Source: Cryptomeria japonica (Eukaryota; Streptophyta; Pinopsida; Cupressales; Cupressaceae). From it: a stretch of 64,000 nt of DNA. The position numbers were made by a program, and so were the translations under genes. Of this stretch, positions 1 through 11,560 are shown piece by piece. The notes below the pieces were generated by a model. The model searched no databases, was not told the DNA's origin, and saw only the letters and a list, made by a program, of their open reading frames with translations. How positions within the stretch are numbered: position 1 is the stretch's first letter; each line of letters begins with the position of its first letter. Location: NCBI RefSeq assembly GCF_030272615.1, contig NC_081412.1:690814083-690878082 (forward strand). Reading direction: 5' to 3'.

Positions 1-1290
1 GGTGGATCCCTATGGCATAGATACAAGTTGCAACCTACTCTCATCATTTAAACACACCACACAACTATCTATCTCACAGATATTATCAGCAAAAATTGAT
101 GGAATCTCATCATCTGAATTTTCATTATCATACATAATTAATTCCTAAGAGACTGAATTTATATCATCAAAATCTTGCATACTTACATCTATTCTAGACA
201 TAAAACTTTCCAATTATTCATACTAATTGTTGGATCTACCTAAAACAAAAGACTATAGATGAACCTCTTGTGGGATCTCCTTCTTGGAACAACCACTGTT
301 GTTGTCATTTGGTGGAGTGATTGACATCATCTCCATCTCTATATCCAATATGTCATATAATTTCTCATTAACCTTTTCTTCATCAATATGAGGAATAACC
401 ACTCTCTGGGACAAGTTCTATTCACTCACATTTTTGTTCAAATCATAATCAATAACAGGGTCAATGTGATCAATAGGGATGTAAACGCCTTGACATTGAT
501 CTTTATCCTCTAGCTCTTGCCTCTCTTTAACCTCTGATATTTTGGGATAGCGTACCCTTGCAAATAAATAACCCCTATGGATTCCATACTTCAGGTTGTT
601 CTCAATATCCATTTCTATCCTATAAGCCTGATGCAAGGTTTTAGGATCTTTATCTCTCAGCAGATAACTTTCTTCCTCATCAAATGAAACTAAATAAACA
701 ACTAAACATACTGCATCATTTGGTCTATAATTGCTAGGAATTTCATCCAGTGTCCTAGCAAACCTGAGATTAAAAATAGGTACTAACTCATCCTCCTCCT
801 TTTGAATACCCGTGAATGTTTTCATAACTAAGCTTGGATTAACTCTTTCACCAAATTGTTCCATGAATACTACCTTTAATTCATCCCATGATGAGATAGA
901 ACATGTTGGCAAATAAGAAAACCAATCTCTAGCATTTTCCTTCAAAGATTGAACAAACAGCTTCATGAAAGCATCTTCCTTATTTATCTCAAAATCTCTC
1001 ATTAATTCAGAAAATTATTGCAAATGCTGACATGTTGATTCTGATCTTTTCCCATTGAATTATGGTAGTTGTTCCCTAACCTTTGTAGGAACAAGGTTTG
1101 GGAAACCTTGGATATCATTAAAACTAAATGGCTTATATCTTTCCATAAAGAAAACTCTATGATGATTTGGCAGAGGTTGCACATTTACACTTGACATTTC
1201 ATAGGGAAGTACATACACATAATACATATTTCCATTCATTTCCCTACTTCTTTCCTTTGCCATAAATCTTGAACTATTAAAATGCATAGC
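1..1290 (-). pseudogene. Ty3/gypsy gag remnant (element F)
   Basis: Read right to left, this is a gag polyprotein, the structural protein that packages retrotransposon RNA in cytoplasmic particles. The best-kept part (418-1002) holds the gag core, with ENARDWFSYLP and SWDELKVVFMEQF as hallmark stretches followed by a helical region. The N-terminal part lies at about 1003-1287, separated by a frameshift or stop near 1003-1060. The C-terminal part continues below 418 to the window edge, with several stops and an acidic stretch. No zinc knuckle or pol is visible because the window begins here. This is a decayed copy. The family assignment is secure, the lineage is not. Confidence 0.8.
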
Positions 1291-2029
1291 TCAAAACATA
1301 CTCCATCTAACCTCATACAGAATGTGAAAATTGTACAATAGAAGTATGTAAGATAATCACTACCATTCCCTTCCTTAGTGCTTTACTCACTTTCTAGGGA
1401 ACATTTTTACACATAATTTTCATGAAAAAATACTTGACTCATGAAAATCAAAATACCTAGAAATGTTGAAGTTGTTTCTGCCTTCTTTAACTAGGGATTT
1501 GAGAAAAATCACCTTCAATCCTTCAAATATTTAACACTGATATTTGACAGAGTCGCCACCTCTTTGCAGAGGACAAATACTCAAATAGCTAGAATTTTTT
1601 CACAAGTCAAATTTGTTTCAACACAACATTGCAACACTTCCCTATCATCACATGGCATTATATGGATTTCATCCACAGTTTGTTGGGGTACTTCACCATA
1701 AGAGCTCAAATTTTGTTAATCCCTTTTGCAAATTCTTTGGTTCTTCTTCAAACAAATGCACACTGGTGCATAGATCTCGAAGTCTCAGAGTCGTCACTCA
1801 CAACTTGTGAGGTTTTACAAAATAATCTTGAAACATGGGCATATATATGCATATCTTTATATCAAAAGATGAATTACAACAGATTCTCTAGCAACATTTA
1901 TGAGAATTGACTCAAACCGACAAGGGACATATTAAGAAACTCTTCACTCTATGGGCAAAGATTTGAGTTATGTGACACGGGAGCAACACTCAACCATCAA
2001 ATCACATAAAACCCAGAAAACTTTATACA
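1291..2029. other. F leader; no gene seen
   Basis: This stretch lies between the F gag start and the F primer-site region. Two short open frames on the plus strand (1613-1910) have no recognisable domain and overlap each other. I read it as the untranslated leader of the minus-strand element F. Confidence 0.4.
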
Positions 2030-2165
2030 ACATTTCCCTAGCAGAGTTGCCATTTTTGTTGGTGACTCGGATGGGATAATCTCAACTATTATACTAGTCA
2101 AATATTTTTTGACCAGAGATTCTCTACAGTTCATTTCCCCAGCAGAGTTGCCATTTTTGTTGGTG
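2030..2165 (-). repeat. Duplicated PBS/leader motif of element F
   Basis: Two copies about 101 bp apart (near 2041 and 2142) of a segment whose minus strand reads TGGCAACTCTGCT followed by GGG or AGG. This resembles the segment that follows the 5' LTR in many plant gypsy elements. The sequence upstream of each copy ends CACCAACA, as an LTR end would. The sequence between the copies differs, so this is a partial duplication or the junction of two related copies. Confidence 0.45.
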
Positions 2166-5100
2166 CCCAAAAACAGGTTTACACTCCCATTGGGTAGAGA
2201 CCAAGCTGATTCCTTTGAGATACCTATGGAATTCCACTTCCAACTATCAATATCCTTCAAGCTTGGACCAACATCAACAAGGATACAAGATCCCTCTACA
2301 CTTTGAGCTCTGCAGAACCTAGGAGGGAAATTCCTTTAGTGAACTTCCTGACCTCTGCAATTATACTCAAGAATTTACTGAAATAAAGAGATTATCTCAT
2401 AAAAGGGCTCAATGGAAAGGGGGAATGCTCAAGGATGGAAAATGCTTCAGTGATCCTCAACCTTAGGCTGGAGCATGAGATGGGCAGGACAACGTTTCAA
2501 AAAAAATACATGAAAACTTGAACAATGATATTTTGATATTTAAAAGATTATTTTGAGGAGTCACAAAGAAAATAGACCGGAAACCGAAAACCTAATGACA
2601 TTTGCTAGAAAATACCAGTGTTTTATTCATTTGGGCTATAGAGTCTCTGAAACATTGCTGAAATTTGATAAAAACTTATCTAATAGTTGATTTAGTCTTA
2701 AACAATACTGCTTTACAATATTGTTCCATCTACACTCCCTTACCCAAACTGCTTATCAAATCCTAGTACAAGTATTATCTCTCTGTAATATCATTCAAGC
2801 ATTTTTAATTAACACCTTGGATTAAAGCATAGAATGGAAACCTACATACATCATAACAATGCAATAAGAAAATGAAACCCTTGATCCCATTAGCTCAAAA
2901 GGAAATAAAATTGCATGCAAGAGATTAAAGATTTGAGAATATATTTGTATTAATCTCATAAGCTATTCTCTATCAGATAACAGACAACAATCTCAATTAC
3001 AAAATAACCCATTTGAAGATGAAACTAGTAACTACCCCATTACTTTTGCTCTGCAAAATGACATTACAGTCCCTACTATTTTTTCATGACTCTCTAAAAC
3101 TATGTGGAACCTAACCCTGTAGACTAGACCTACTTCACAGAGACCCTTTCTCAGAAAATTTGGAACCCCAAGCCCTAGTGTTGATTTCCCTTTTATAGAA
3201 AATAAGGGAGCGACAAGCATCAGGCCAAAAGACACCTATCACCAAAACTAAGCCAAGGAGGTTGTACACAATTTTTTTACAATTCCTTATCCACATGTTG
3301 GTGCCCATGATGAAATGGAACCAAAATCTTCAACTAATTATTGGTAGAAACAAAATCACTTGAGCCATTCCGATATCACCCACTCACTTCCAGATGGACC
3401 CTGAGATTCTCAGTCTACTCTACACAACATTTCCCTTCCTGAAAAGGAAAACAAATCCCAGTAGGAAATAAGATTTCCCATGAATTAGAGGAAAATCTCT
3501 AACCTTTATACCCCGGATCAGAGGAAATGGAAAGAGGAGCTTGGGGGTAAATATAATTTATTGAGAAGGCATTGCAACTTCCATGTCATTGCAGAGACGA
3601 CTAGCTACCAATCCTTACTCGAACAAATCCTTCTTTCAATTCCCTGCGAGCTCCCTCTTGGAACACTCTCCAACAAAATATAGAGTAATAACAGAGGATA
3701 TGTCATGGGTGGCTTTTCCTAATAATAAAAGTATTTCACGCCCCCTCTGACAATCCTTTGATATTTCACAACACCTCTGACAATGAGAAACCACATACTA
3801 GAGAAAAAACATCCATCTAGTGTCACAAAACATGCAACGACTCCATGCATAATTTTGTTCCAACACCATCTTCTTACTGATGAAAAATTGTTCTCAAAAA
3901 AATGAAGAAGTTTGTATCCATTTCTACCCATTCTATCACCAACCTAGTAGATTTATAATTAGAATTCCACTCAAAGTGGCGATGCTAATCCATGTGAAGA
4001 ATCATCATCTTGATATTTTCTACTTAGCTTGCCAGTTATGGATTCCAACAATCATGCCTACAACTCAGGCCATCACTCCATTGCCACCTGCATATGTTCA
4101 CCTTGCGTGGATGATTTTGTTCTGATCTTATTCCTTATTGAGTGTACAGTCTTCTGCTTTAGGATTCCTGTCAACAAGAAATCTTTGAACTCATCAGAGA
4201 ACTCATGATCCATCAGATCTAAACCTGAAGTAATCTTGATCCTTTCACATCTCTGAGATATCATCCTAAATTTTCAAATCAGCCCTTTACCCAACAACGA
4301 CCTCGCACAAGCTTCCTCAAGGGTGAGTCGACATTCAAAACTTAAAACTCATCGCCATCTATCTTAAGTCGACAACTCTGCATCCTATTCATCCTATCTT
4401 TCCCGCACGGGCTACCACCAATATCTTTAATGATCCCATTTAATTTGAAATTTAAAAATCAGCTCCAGATCTTACCCAGCTTGGGATATCAAACAATCAT
4501 TATTGGTTGGTGTGGCATTTGACCTTCCATCTATATTCACGGACCCACAAAATCATGACTAATCAGCACAATATCATCTTTCGACAAGAATCTATCAGCG
4601 GCCCCACCGTAGGTCTTCCTGGTCGGCCTGGGACATGTGGCATCATCTATTGATGCCACAGTCCATAACCTCCTTGCAACTTCCATCATGGGGATATGAG
4701 GGCCATCAAATATGTTTGCACTTTATTGCTTCACTACAGTGCCCGTTAACCTTTTCAGAATTAAAATTCAGGCACCTTTATCTCAAACCATAACATCACC
4801 ATTCATCTTGAACACGTGCCAATTGATAGGTCTATTAGTAAACCTATCTTTACCACCTGAGAATTGGTGATATAAGGTTTCGACAGGTTACACCACCAGC
4901 TCATCCTTTTTTGCTAAAGACATGTGGCATCATCTTGTGATGCCATGGTCTTTATCTTCACTACACTTTCAACCACGAGGATATGTAGACCGTCAGATTT
5001 GTTCTACTTTTATCAACCGACTGAAACACTTAGGATTTTAGACTTAGGAAAAATATGGGCATGGGAACAAATATTAAAAGAGATCGACTATAGGGAAAAT

Positions 5101-5339
5101 TTTGCACGCAACTTTACAAAAATGATTTCTAAAACTGGTCTAACACAACTTAGCGCTTAGGAAATGAAAATGGCCCCACCCATGGTAAACAACCCTTGGC
5201 CTTAGTGGGAAAAAGTAATGATGAGATATATGATAGTTAGGATTTTCTTCACAAGACATGGGAAATTTTGATAAACCCTAAACCTTAGACCTTGAACTTT
5301 GACAGAGGATGCAAACAAAACCAGAATGATCAATATTTA
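2158..5339. other. Probable F LTR and unassigned sequence
   Basis: No coding domain is recognisable in these 3.2 kb. The left edge at 2158 would be the end of the F 5' LTR (minus orientation) if the primer-site reading is right. The right LTR edge was not found. Scattered open frames of 60-80 codons on both strands have no conserved motif. The only structure I can support is the pair of hairpins at 4636-4660 and 4923-4947. Confidence 0.3.
4636..4947. repeat. Two diverged repeat units, each with a hairpin
   Basis: A perfect 10-bp stem with a 5-nt loop lies at 4636-4660 (arms TGTGGCATCA and TGATGCCACA). A second copy at 4923-4947 keeps the same left arm and 8 of 10 right-arm bases. The flanks of both copies share short matches (GACATG before, a TTTCGACA block about 45-60 bp upstream), so this is a diverged direct duplication about 287 bp apart. 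Confidence 0.5.
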
Positions 5340-5725
5340 AGTTCAAAATGGAGAATTCTTATGCAATCAATTTTCAGGGCTATCATATCCACTACCACAA
5401 ATATATAATCATTCCCTCTCAGTGTCTTAGGCAATCCAAGTATAAAATCCATGCTTATATCCTCCCAAGGTCTTACCGGTACTGTCAAAGGTTTATATAA
5501 TCCCACTTTTGACTACTACCTTTTGCAACTTGATAAACTCTACAACTCTACACATATCTCTTAACATCCTTATGAATCTAGGGTGAAAAGTACTGCTCAC
5601 TCACCAATGCAACTATTTTTTCAATGCCAAAATGTTCGGCTAAACCTCCACTATGTTTCTCTTTTATCAAGTTCTCTCTCATGGAACTCTTAGGTATGCA
5701 CAATTGAACTGCCCTGAATAACATC
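5340..5725 (-). pseudogene. Integrase N-terminus, truncated (element G)
   Basis: Minus-strand translation gives the zinc-binding start of a retroviral-type integrase (HSGGLAEHFG, then a degraded second half) followed by [14 protein letters not shown], the strand holding the first catalytic Asp of the D,D-E core, and VVVD. The protein ends there, so the second Asp, the Glu and the C-terminal domain are absent. It follows directly from the RNase H domain. It cannot be functional. Confidence 0.75.
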
Positions 5726-7300
5726 CCATCCTAAATGAAATAATCCAACCATTTGCTCCTATCAACCATAACCGGTTCTCTGCATGCTTTCCAAGGTTCT
5801 ACAAAATTCAGGTCTTCATCATACAAGGTCTTCAAATCTTCAAAACCTAATACTATCACTCTCATCTCTGTCATCAAATTCCTTCTCCTACTCAATGCAT
5901 CAACAACTTTGTTAGATTTCCCACTTCTATGTTTCAACACAAAGGTGTAACTCTGCAAGAATTATACCCATCTCATATGTCTCTGATTCAACTTACTCTG
6001 ACTATTCAAATATTGTAAAGCTTGATGATATGTATACAACACAAACTCCTTAGGCAACAAGTAGTGTCTCCATTTCTTCAAGGCTTGAACAATGGCATAA
6101 AATTCCTAATCATACACTAAATATCTCTTCCAAGCATCATTCAGTTTCTCACTTAAATAGGTTACTGCTCTCCCTTCTTGACTCAAAATTGCTCCTATTG
6201 TTGTTCCATTTGCATCACAGCCCACTTTAAATACTTTATTAAAATTTGGTAAAGCTAAAACATGCTACTCAGTCACTTTCTGGTTCAACAATTCAAAAGT
6301 TTTGTTTTCTCTAGTGGTCCCCTTGAATTCCTTCTGATCTCCTCATGGTCTTAGTCATAGGGTTACAAACTAAACTGAAATTTCTGATAAACTTTCAGTA
6401 AATTCTAGCCAATCCATGAAATGATCTTACCTCCAAAATGATTTCAGGTGTAGGCCACTCAACAATGGCTTTCACTTTCTCAGGGTCCATCTTCAAACCA
6501 TCCTTAGATATCACAAATCCTAAATAGACTATCTCATCCTTCATGAAAGTACACTTCTTGATATTGATCAGCAACTTTTCTTCTCTCAACCTCTGCAAAA
6601 CTTGTCTTAACTACAACAAATGCTCCTCTTTTGTTTTACTGAAAATCAGAATGTCATCCAAATACACAATAACAAACTTACCCAATAATTTCTTCAATAC
6701 CTCATTCATCAGCCTCATGAAAGTACTCGGTGTATTAGTCAATCCAAAAGTTATCACCAACCATTCATATAGTCATTCATTTGTCTTAAAAGTTCTCTTC
6801 CACTCATCACCTTCTCTGATCCTAATCTGATGATATCCACTCTTCAAATCTATCATTGTAAAGTATTTTTCTCCACTCAAGCAGTCCATTATGTCATCCA
6901 TCCTAGGCAAAGGAAACTGGTATTTCACTGTGATCTTGTTTATTGCTCTTGAATTGGTACACATTCTCCATTCTTCTTAGGTGCTAATACTACTGGTACT
7001 AAACAAGGGCTCAACCTCCTTGATCAAACCTTTCTTCAATAGCTCCTACACTTTTCTATTTAGTTCTTCATTCTCTGTCAGTGTCAACTAGTGTGCAGCT
7101 TTGTTAGGCAAACATGCTCCAGGAACCAAGTTTATGCAATGACTAATACATCTAATAGGTGGCAATCCATTAGGTACATTATCTGAAATGATGTCCTCAT
7201 ATTCTATCAGCAAATCTCTTATCTCTTCTAGGTGCTCTTCTTCTAGTTCTAGTCTCTCAGTCTTCTTAGGAATTAAGAGAAAACATACATTCTCATGTCT
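5726..7300 (-). pseudogene. Reverse transcriptase and RNase H (element G)
   Basis: This region would encode the enzyme that copies element RNA to DNA and degrades the RNA strand. RT motifs appear in order from the right: [34 protein letters not shown], then the thumb-proximal INIKKCTFMKDEIVYLGFVIS and SFHGLARIY. RNase H follows, ending in FVLKHRSGKSNKVVDALSRR, the usual end of a gypsy RNase H. The frame is broken by stops and small shifts, for example near 6600, 6965 and 6000. The sequence between 6600 and 6770 should hold the catalytic YxDD strand and is legible ([11 protein letters not shown]-like) but not open. Confidence 0.8.
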
Positions 7301-7399
7301 TGATAAATCCATGAATTTCCTTTCATCTACTAAACAAATTCTCGCATTTGTATAGACTTCATTCTTCAAAGGTTCCTCCAAAGGTAACAAGGTTTTCTT

Positions 7400-7795
7400 C
7401 CTCCCATTGGCCACAATAGTGTAAGTATTCTTCCTCCAATCATGTTTTGCCTGTCTATCAAATTGCTAAGGTCTACCTAACAAAAGATGACAAATATCCA
7501 TAGGCATAATATCACACAAAACTTCATCATGATAATTCCCAATTTTCAATTTTACCAAACACTGTTCACTTACTAACAACTTATGTTCATCCTGAATCCA
7601 TGCTATCTAATAAGGCTTAGTGTGTTTCAATCTTTACAATTTCAACTTATTCACCATCTCTTTTGAAACAAGATTATTTGAACTACCACTATCAATAACA
7701 ACTTTACAACACTTACCAGATACCTTACACCTGGTTTTGAACAAATTCTTCCTTTACAAGGGCTCTTCATCTCCTCTGATATGACATAAAGCTCT
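7400..7795 (-). pseudogene. Aspartic protease (element G)
   Basis: Minus strand shows VIDSGSSNNLVSKEMVNKLK, the catalytic D-S-G loop of a retropepsin, and CDIMPMDICHLLLGRP, the conserved second half. The enzyme would cut the gag-pol polyprotein. Three in-frame stops interrupt it (after NKLKL, after KPY and after LLGRP). The stop after LLGRP sits where W is normal, so TGG has become TAG. The domain sits between the gag zinc knuckle and RT, as expected. Confidence 0.8.
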
Positions 7796-8940
7796 CCTCA
7801 TCATCAACAGTTCTCCATCTTCTGGTTTATTGTCTGATCGGGTGGAGTTTTCTTCCACCATTGCTGGTCTTTGGTAGACTCTATCTTCTTACACTCAAAT
7901 TCACGGTGTCCTTCTCCTCCACACTTAAAGCAAGTTCCTCTAAATGTCCTTGTATCTTGTCTTCCAAAGTTCTCATTCCAGTAACCATCTGGTTCTCTCC
8001 TCAAATTGAAATTTCTATCATCCTTCCAATATGAATTACCTTCATTGTTCACTTCCTTGTCCTTGTTTTGATCTATACTAGTTCCTCTTCCTCCTTGAAA
8101 TATTCCTCTGGTTAACCTTCCACCTCTACCTCTCTATCTCTGCTCATGTCTTTTGTTCAATTTCTCTTCAACCTTTAGTGCATACCGGTAAGCCTCTTCA
8201 ACACTCTCCAATTTGATCATACAGAGTTAATCTTGTATAGACATCTGTAATCCATTCATACATCTTGTAATTAGTTAAACTTCATCATCAACATGTCCGG
8301 ATCTGATGTTCAACTTGTAAAATGCTTTGATGTACTCCTTCACACTAGATTCCTTTTGTCTTAGATTCAACAACTTCCTAAACAAATTCACTTGATAATT
8401 CGTTGGCACAAACTTTGATTTCAACTTAGTAATCATTTGATATGTCTTAATCTTTTCTTTACCTCTTCTTTGTCTATCAATTTGCAAATGCTCCCACCAA
8501 ATAGATGCATGACGTTTCAACTAGGTATAGGCATATTTTACCTTCCTCTCTTTTGTAGTGTTTTCAAAATCGAAATACTTCTCCATCTACGAGATACAAT
8601 CCATCAATCCATCTGAATCTAACTTCCCATCATATTTTGGTAGGGTAAAGTGAGGTTTAGTGTTTTCCCTACTCAAAACTCTTAAAGACCTTTCTTCATC
8701 CAGATCAACTGCCGGTAGGTTTACTTGTTCTAGCGGGGCTTCTTCTCCTTCATCTTCACTTACATCTTCAATATGTCAGCCTCTTCTCTGGGTTGTCTCC
8801 ATGGCTTCTAACCAGGATCCTATTTCTTGCAACATCTCCATCATAGTAGGGTTTGCATTCCCACATGCTCCACCATTCCTAGTTCCTCTTTGCACCATTG
8901 ATTCACACTAGTCCTCTGCAATTGCAGGTTGGATTTGTAA
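7796..8940 (-). pseudogene. Gag with CCHC zinc knuckle (element G)
   Basis: The gag core runs from about 8700 to 8275 (for example KRHASIWWEHLQ and SVKEYIKAFYKLN). It is followed by a basic, Arg/Gly-rich stretch and one zinc knuckle, CFKCGGEGHREFEC (C-x2-C-x4-H-x4-C), at about 7915-7960, which binds RNA. The N-terminal half (8530-8910) carries an acidic segment. Several stops lie in frame, including before KRHAS and after HVDDEV. Usual length for a chromovirus gag. Confidence 0.8.
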
Positions 8941-8995
8941 TCCGCCACCATACAGCAAAAAAATTCAAAACATGCAACCTTCAAAACAAAACTTT

Positions 8996-9007
8996 TCTCT
9001 GATACCA
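8996..9007 (-). other. Primer binding site (element G)
   Basis: Minus strand reads TGGTATCAGAG, the usual complement of the 3' end of plant initiator methionine tRNA. It starts two bases inside the LTR edge. It fixes the element's orientation and its LTR edge at 9010. Confidence 0.85.
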
Positions 9008-9009
9008 CT

Positions 9010-10017
9010 TGAAACAATCATCGGTGAGGAGGGACCTCAAAGAGATCAATGCAGACCGATCAGAAAGAGTAAACACAACAGAAACACACAAATATGATGG
9101 AGGCAATGCAGAACAGATAGTTTTATTGCATAAAATTTGATTACATCCAATTGGTAACAACTGATTTCAACATATCCGCAAACAGGCCTAGTAGAATAGG
9201 TCACAACCAGGTGCTTGAATCGAAAGATCTATCTTCTAGGCATAGTCTATCTATCTAACACTCTGATTGATTCTAATTGATTAAATTCTAAAGCATGATT
9301 ATGAATATATATATCAATCCAAAGGATCCAGTTAGCCCAAAAGGGATCAAAACCCAAAGAACAAGACCTAATGTGCAAAATGAACAAGGTCACCCTCCCC
9401 CAAGAGATTCCTCCAGAAAATCCAAAGGATGAAATGTAGATCATGGGATAAGGTCAGCCGCATGCCAAGGAACATCGAAATAAATGCTCAAGGCTCCGCA
9501 AGCTTCAGAATGGGTTCCAGTAGATCACCAAAATAGGTCTCAGGCAACCGGTAAGAAGAAGCTATCATGGAAACCAGTAGCGATATCTTACTGGAAAGAG
9601 ATCCAAATGTGATGTAGTCCAAAAGAAGGAAATATGATCAAGTCTTCAAGTAGAATCCAACTCCATAGGATCTAGTGAGCCAAAATCGGGACACACAGAA
9701 AGGAAAACTAAAACTGCAAACAGAAAACAAAACAGAAAGAAAAATGTTTTTGGTTGATGTAAACCGAGGATGCTCCTGCATCACTATGGGTAGGCTTCCC
9801 ACCGTTGTTTTTCCCTTTTACAGGGTTTTCCATTTACAAATATTGGTGTTATCTTTTGTCGATGGCCGGTAAATGTAATGTGGATTATATTTGTGCTTAA
9901 CTGTTATATCTACCATTCTCATATTTGGTTTATGTATTCCAGTAATAAGTTTTTAATGCTTAAAGTTATATAATCTGTTAACAACTGATTCACCCCTGCC
10001 CCCCTGTCAATTGTTCA
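9010..10017 (-). repeat. 5' LTR of element G
   Basis: About 1.0 kb, bounded in plus orientation by TGAAACAATC and AATTGTTCA (TG...CA with imperfect inverted ends). The element-start side has a G-run followed by GGTGAATCAGTTGT and, further in, a GGGAAAAACAACGGTGGGAA block. The same layout occurs in the solo LTR at 13020-14104, so the two are related. The partner LTR is absent, so no TSD can be checked. Confidence 0.75.
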
Positions 10018-11042
10018 CCAGTTATCTGAGTTGTCTAACATTAGGGTATTGGATCTCTGCTGCTGATAATTCTTATTTTGGGGTTGATAAGACCTACCGT
10101 TAGCTTGTGGCAACGGTCTCTTGACACAGACCAATTCATTCTTGAACCCTTGCATTTGTTGGCTCATTTTTTGCATCGAAGCTTCCATAGAAGCCCCGAT
10201 CTCTTGAATTTCAAAAGGTAGAGGAAGTGCATGTGTGAGTAGATTGATTGTGGAAGCCATTGGAATAAGAGCCAAAATAGGCTATTAAATAGGAGCCTCT
10301 AGGAACAAGGGCATTGGAGGCCTAGGGGACAACTTCCCAACCTGAATTAAACAATTTTTTGCCCTTATGGAAGTATCATATGCCCCTAGAAGGTTATCTC
10401 CTCCCATAGACTGAATCATAGCTGCAATACCAGTTTTCAAAGAAAGTATAAAAAAATATGATTTGATGAAGGCTTTACCAATGATGGGATTCTATCCTAT
10501 GTCTTTTGAAATATTTAATTAAAATCACCCATGAACTCATGGGGCACTCTTTTCATTGAAGTCAATTTCTCCATAAGTTATGGATGGTCACTTTTATCTT
10601 CAAAATGTTTGTAATATTTTTCCCCTAGTTCATCTCAATTATGGATTGAGCTGGAGGGAAAACCCCTATACCATTGTAGGGTCTTTCCCTTCAATGAAGA
10701 GGCTGGGAGCCTTACTGCAATGTTATCTTCTATCACATCAAATATGGTGCAGATACTTGACACATCTTGGATGTGTTCTTCAGGGGTGTCAGAGGTCTCT
10801 CCAGTAAAAAATGGAATAGCCTTTAAGGTAGCTATTGGAATATCATTTTATTGTGCCAAGACCAAAGGGATTCCACCATTAAAGGTGACAAAGGTGTGTT
10901 CTTTAGGGACTGCCATATGAAATAGTGGTCTATTGATGTGAATAGGAGGGCCTCTAGATTGAGAATATTTGATAATAAGAGGGGTAGAATGGGATCTTAG
11001 GGGCATAGATGATTCTCCTTGAGCTCCCCTCATAGGTGACAA
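10018..11042 (-). pseudogene. Ty3/gypsy gag remnant (element E)
   Basis: On the minus strand at about 10560-10830 the translation gives PFFTGETSDTPEEHIQDV, then LPASSLKGKTLQWYRGFP, a clear gag core of the gypsy type. The N-terminal part (10848-11042) is open and joins it in the same frame through one stop. Downstream, 10018-10275 holds a Gln/Asn-rich segment starting at about 10260. The gene is cut at 10017 by element G and its pol is not found. Stops follow the core near 10650. Confidence 0.75.
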
Positions 11043-11560
11043 GGAATGCCTACCTCTAGTTCTCCTATAACATGAATAAGGAAGTTGAGTAAATTGAAAA
11101 ATACCTATTGAAAATAACCTAGTTTATCTTCTTGGCATAGAAGATGGTACTGGTCAACACCCAGAGTCTGGATTTGTCCTTAAGAGTTGCCAAGTACTTG
11201 ATTGATTGCCTCCAAAGGCAGAGATGCTAAGAGAAACACTGAATACTCAGCATGAATATTTGAATGTGTCCCACCGGGCATGCCAGAAACTGTTGTCACA
11301 AAAGTTGCACCCTGTGATGATCAACCTTGTGAAACATGGAAACAACCTCCCGAGTGTGGGACTTGCAGAAGTGAGGTTGAATCTCTAGAGAAGGTGGGCT
11401 TCCTTTCCAATCCAAGTGCAAGTGTTGGACTAACCCAACACTTAAATATATATTCTACTAGTTTGATGGGGAAAAGGGAGAAAGAGGGATGCTTGAAAGA
11501 GGAAAAAAGGTTCACACCTAGATTGAAATTCTGATCTTCCTACCTATGACTGCACAAAAA
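11043..11560 (-). other. Leader and LTR edge of element E
   Basis: Minus strand 11290-11268 reads CTGGCATGCCCGGTGGGAC, a block found just after the 5' LTR in many plant gypsy elements. The sequence before it ends ACAACA, so the E 5' LTR should begin at 11291 and extend right. Its far edge was not found and it probably abuts the LTR of D. No coding frame is credible here. Confidence 0.5.

Larger units (their letters stand above)
5340..10017 (-). mobile_element. Element G: truncated chromovirus-like Ty3/gypsy
   Basis: In minus orientation the order is 5' LTR (10017-9010), primer site, gag with zinc knuckle, protease, reverse transcriptase, RNase H and the start of integrase. It breaks off near 5340 inside the integrase core, so the 3' end of pol and the 3' LTR are missing. 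It interrupts the gag of element E at 10017. The RT and gag motifs are of chromovirus type, but the C-terminal chromodomain that would settle this lies in the lost part. Stops are scattered through every domain. Confidence 0.85.
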
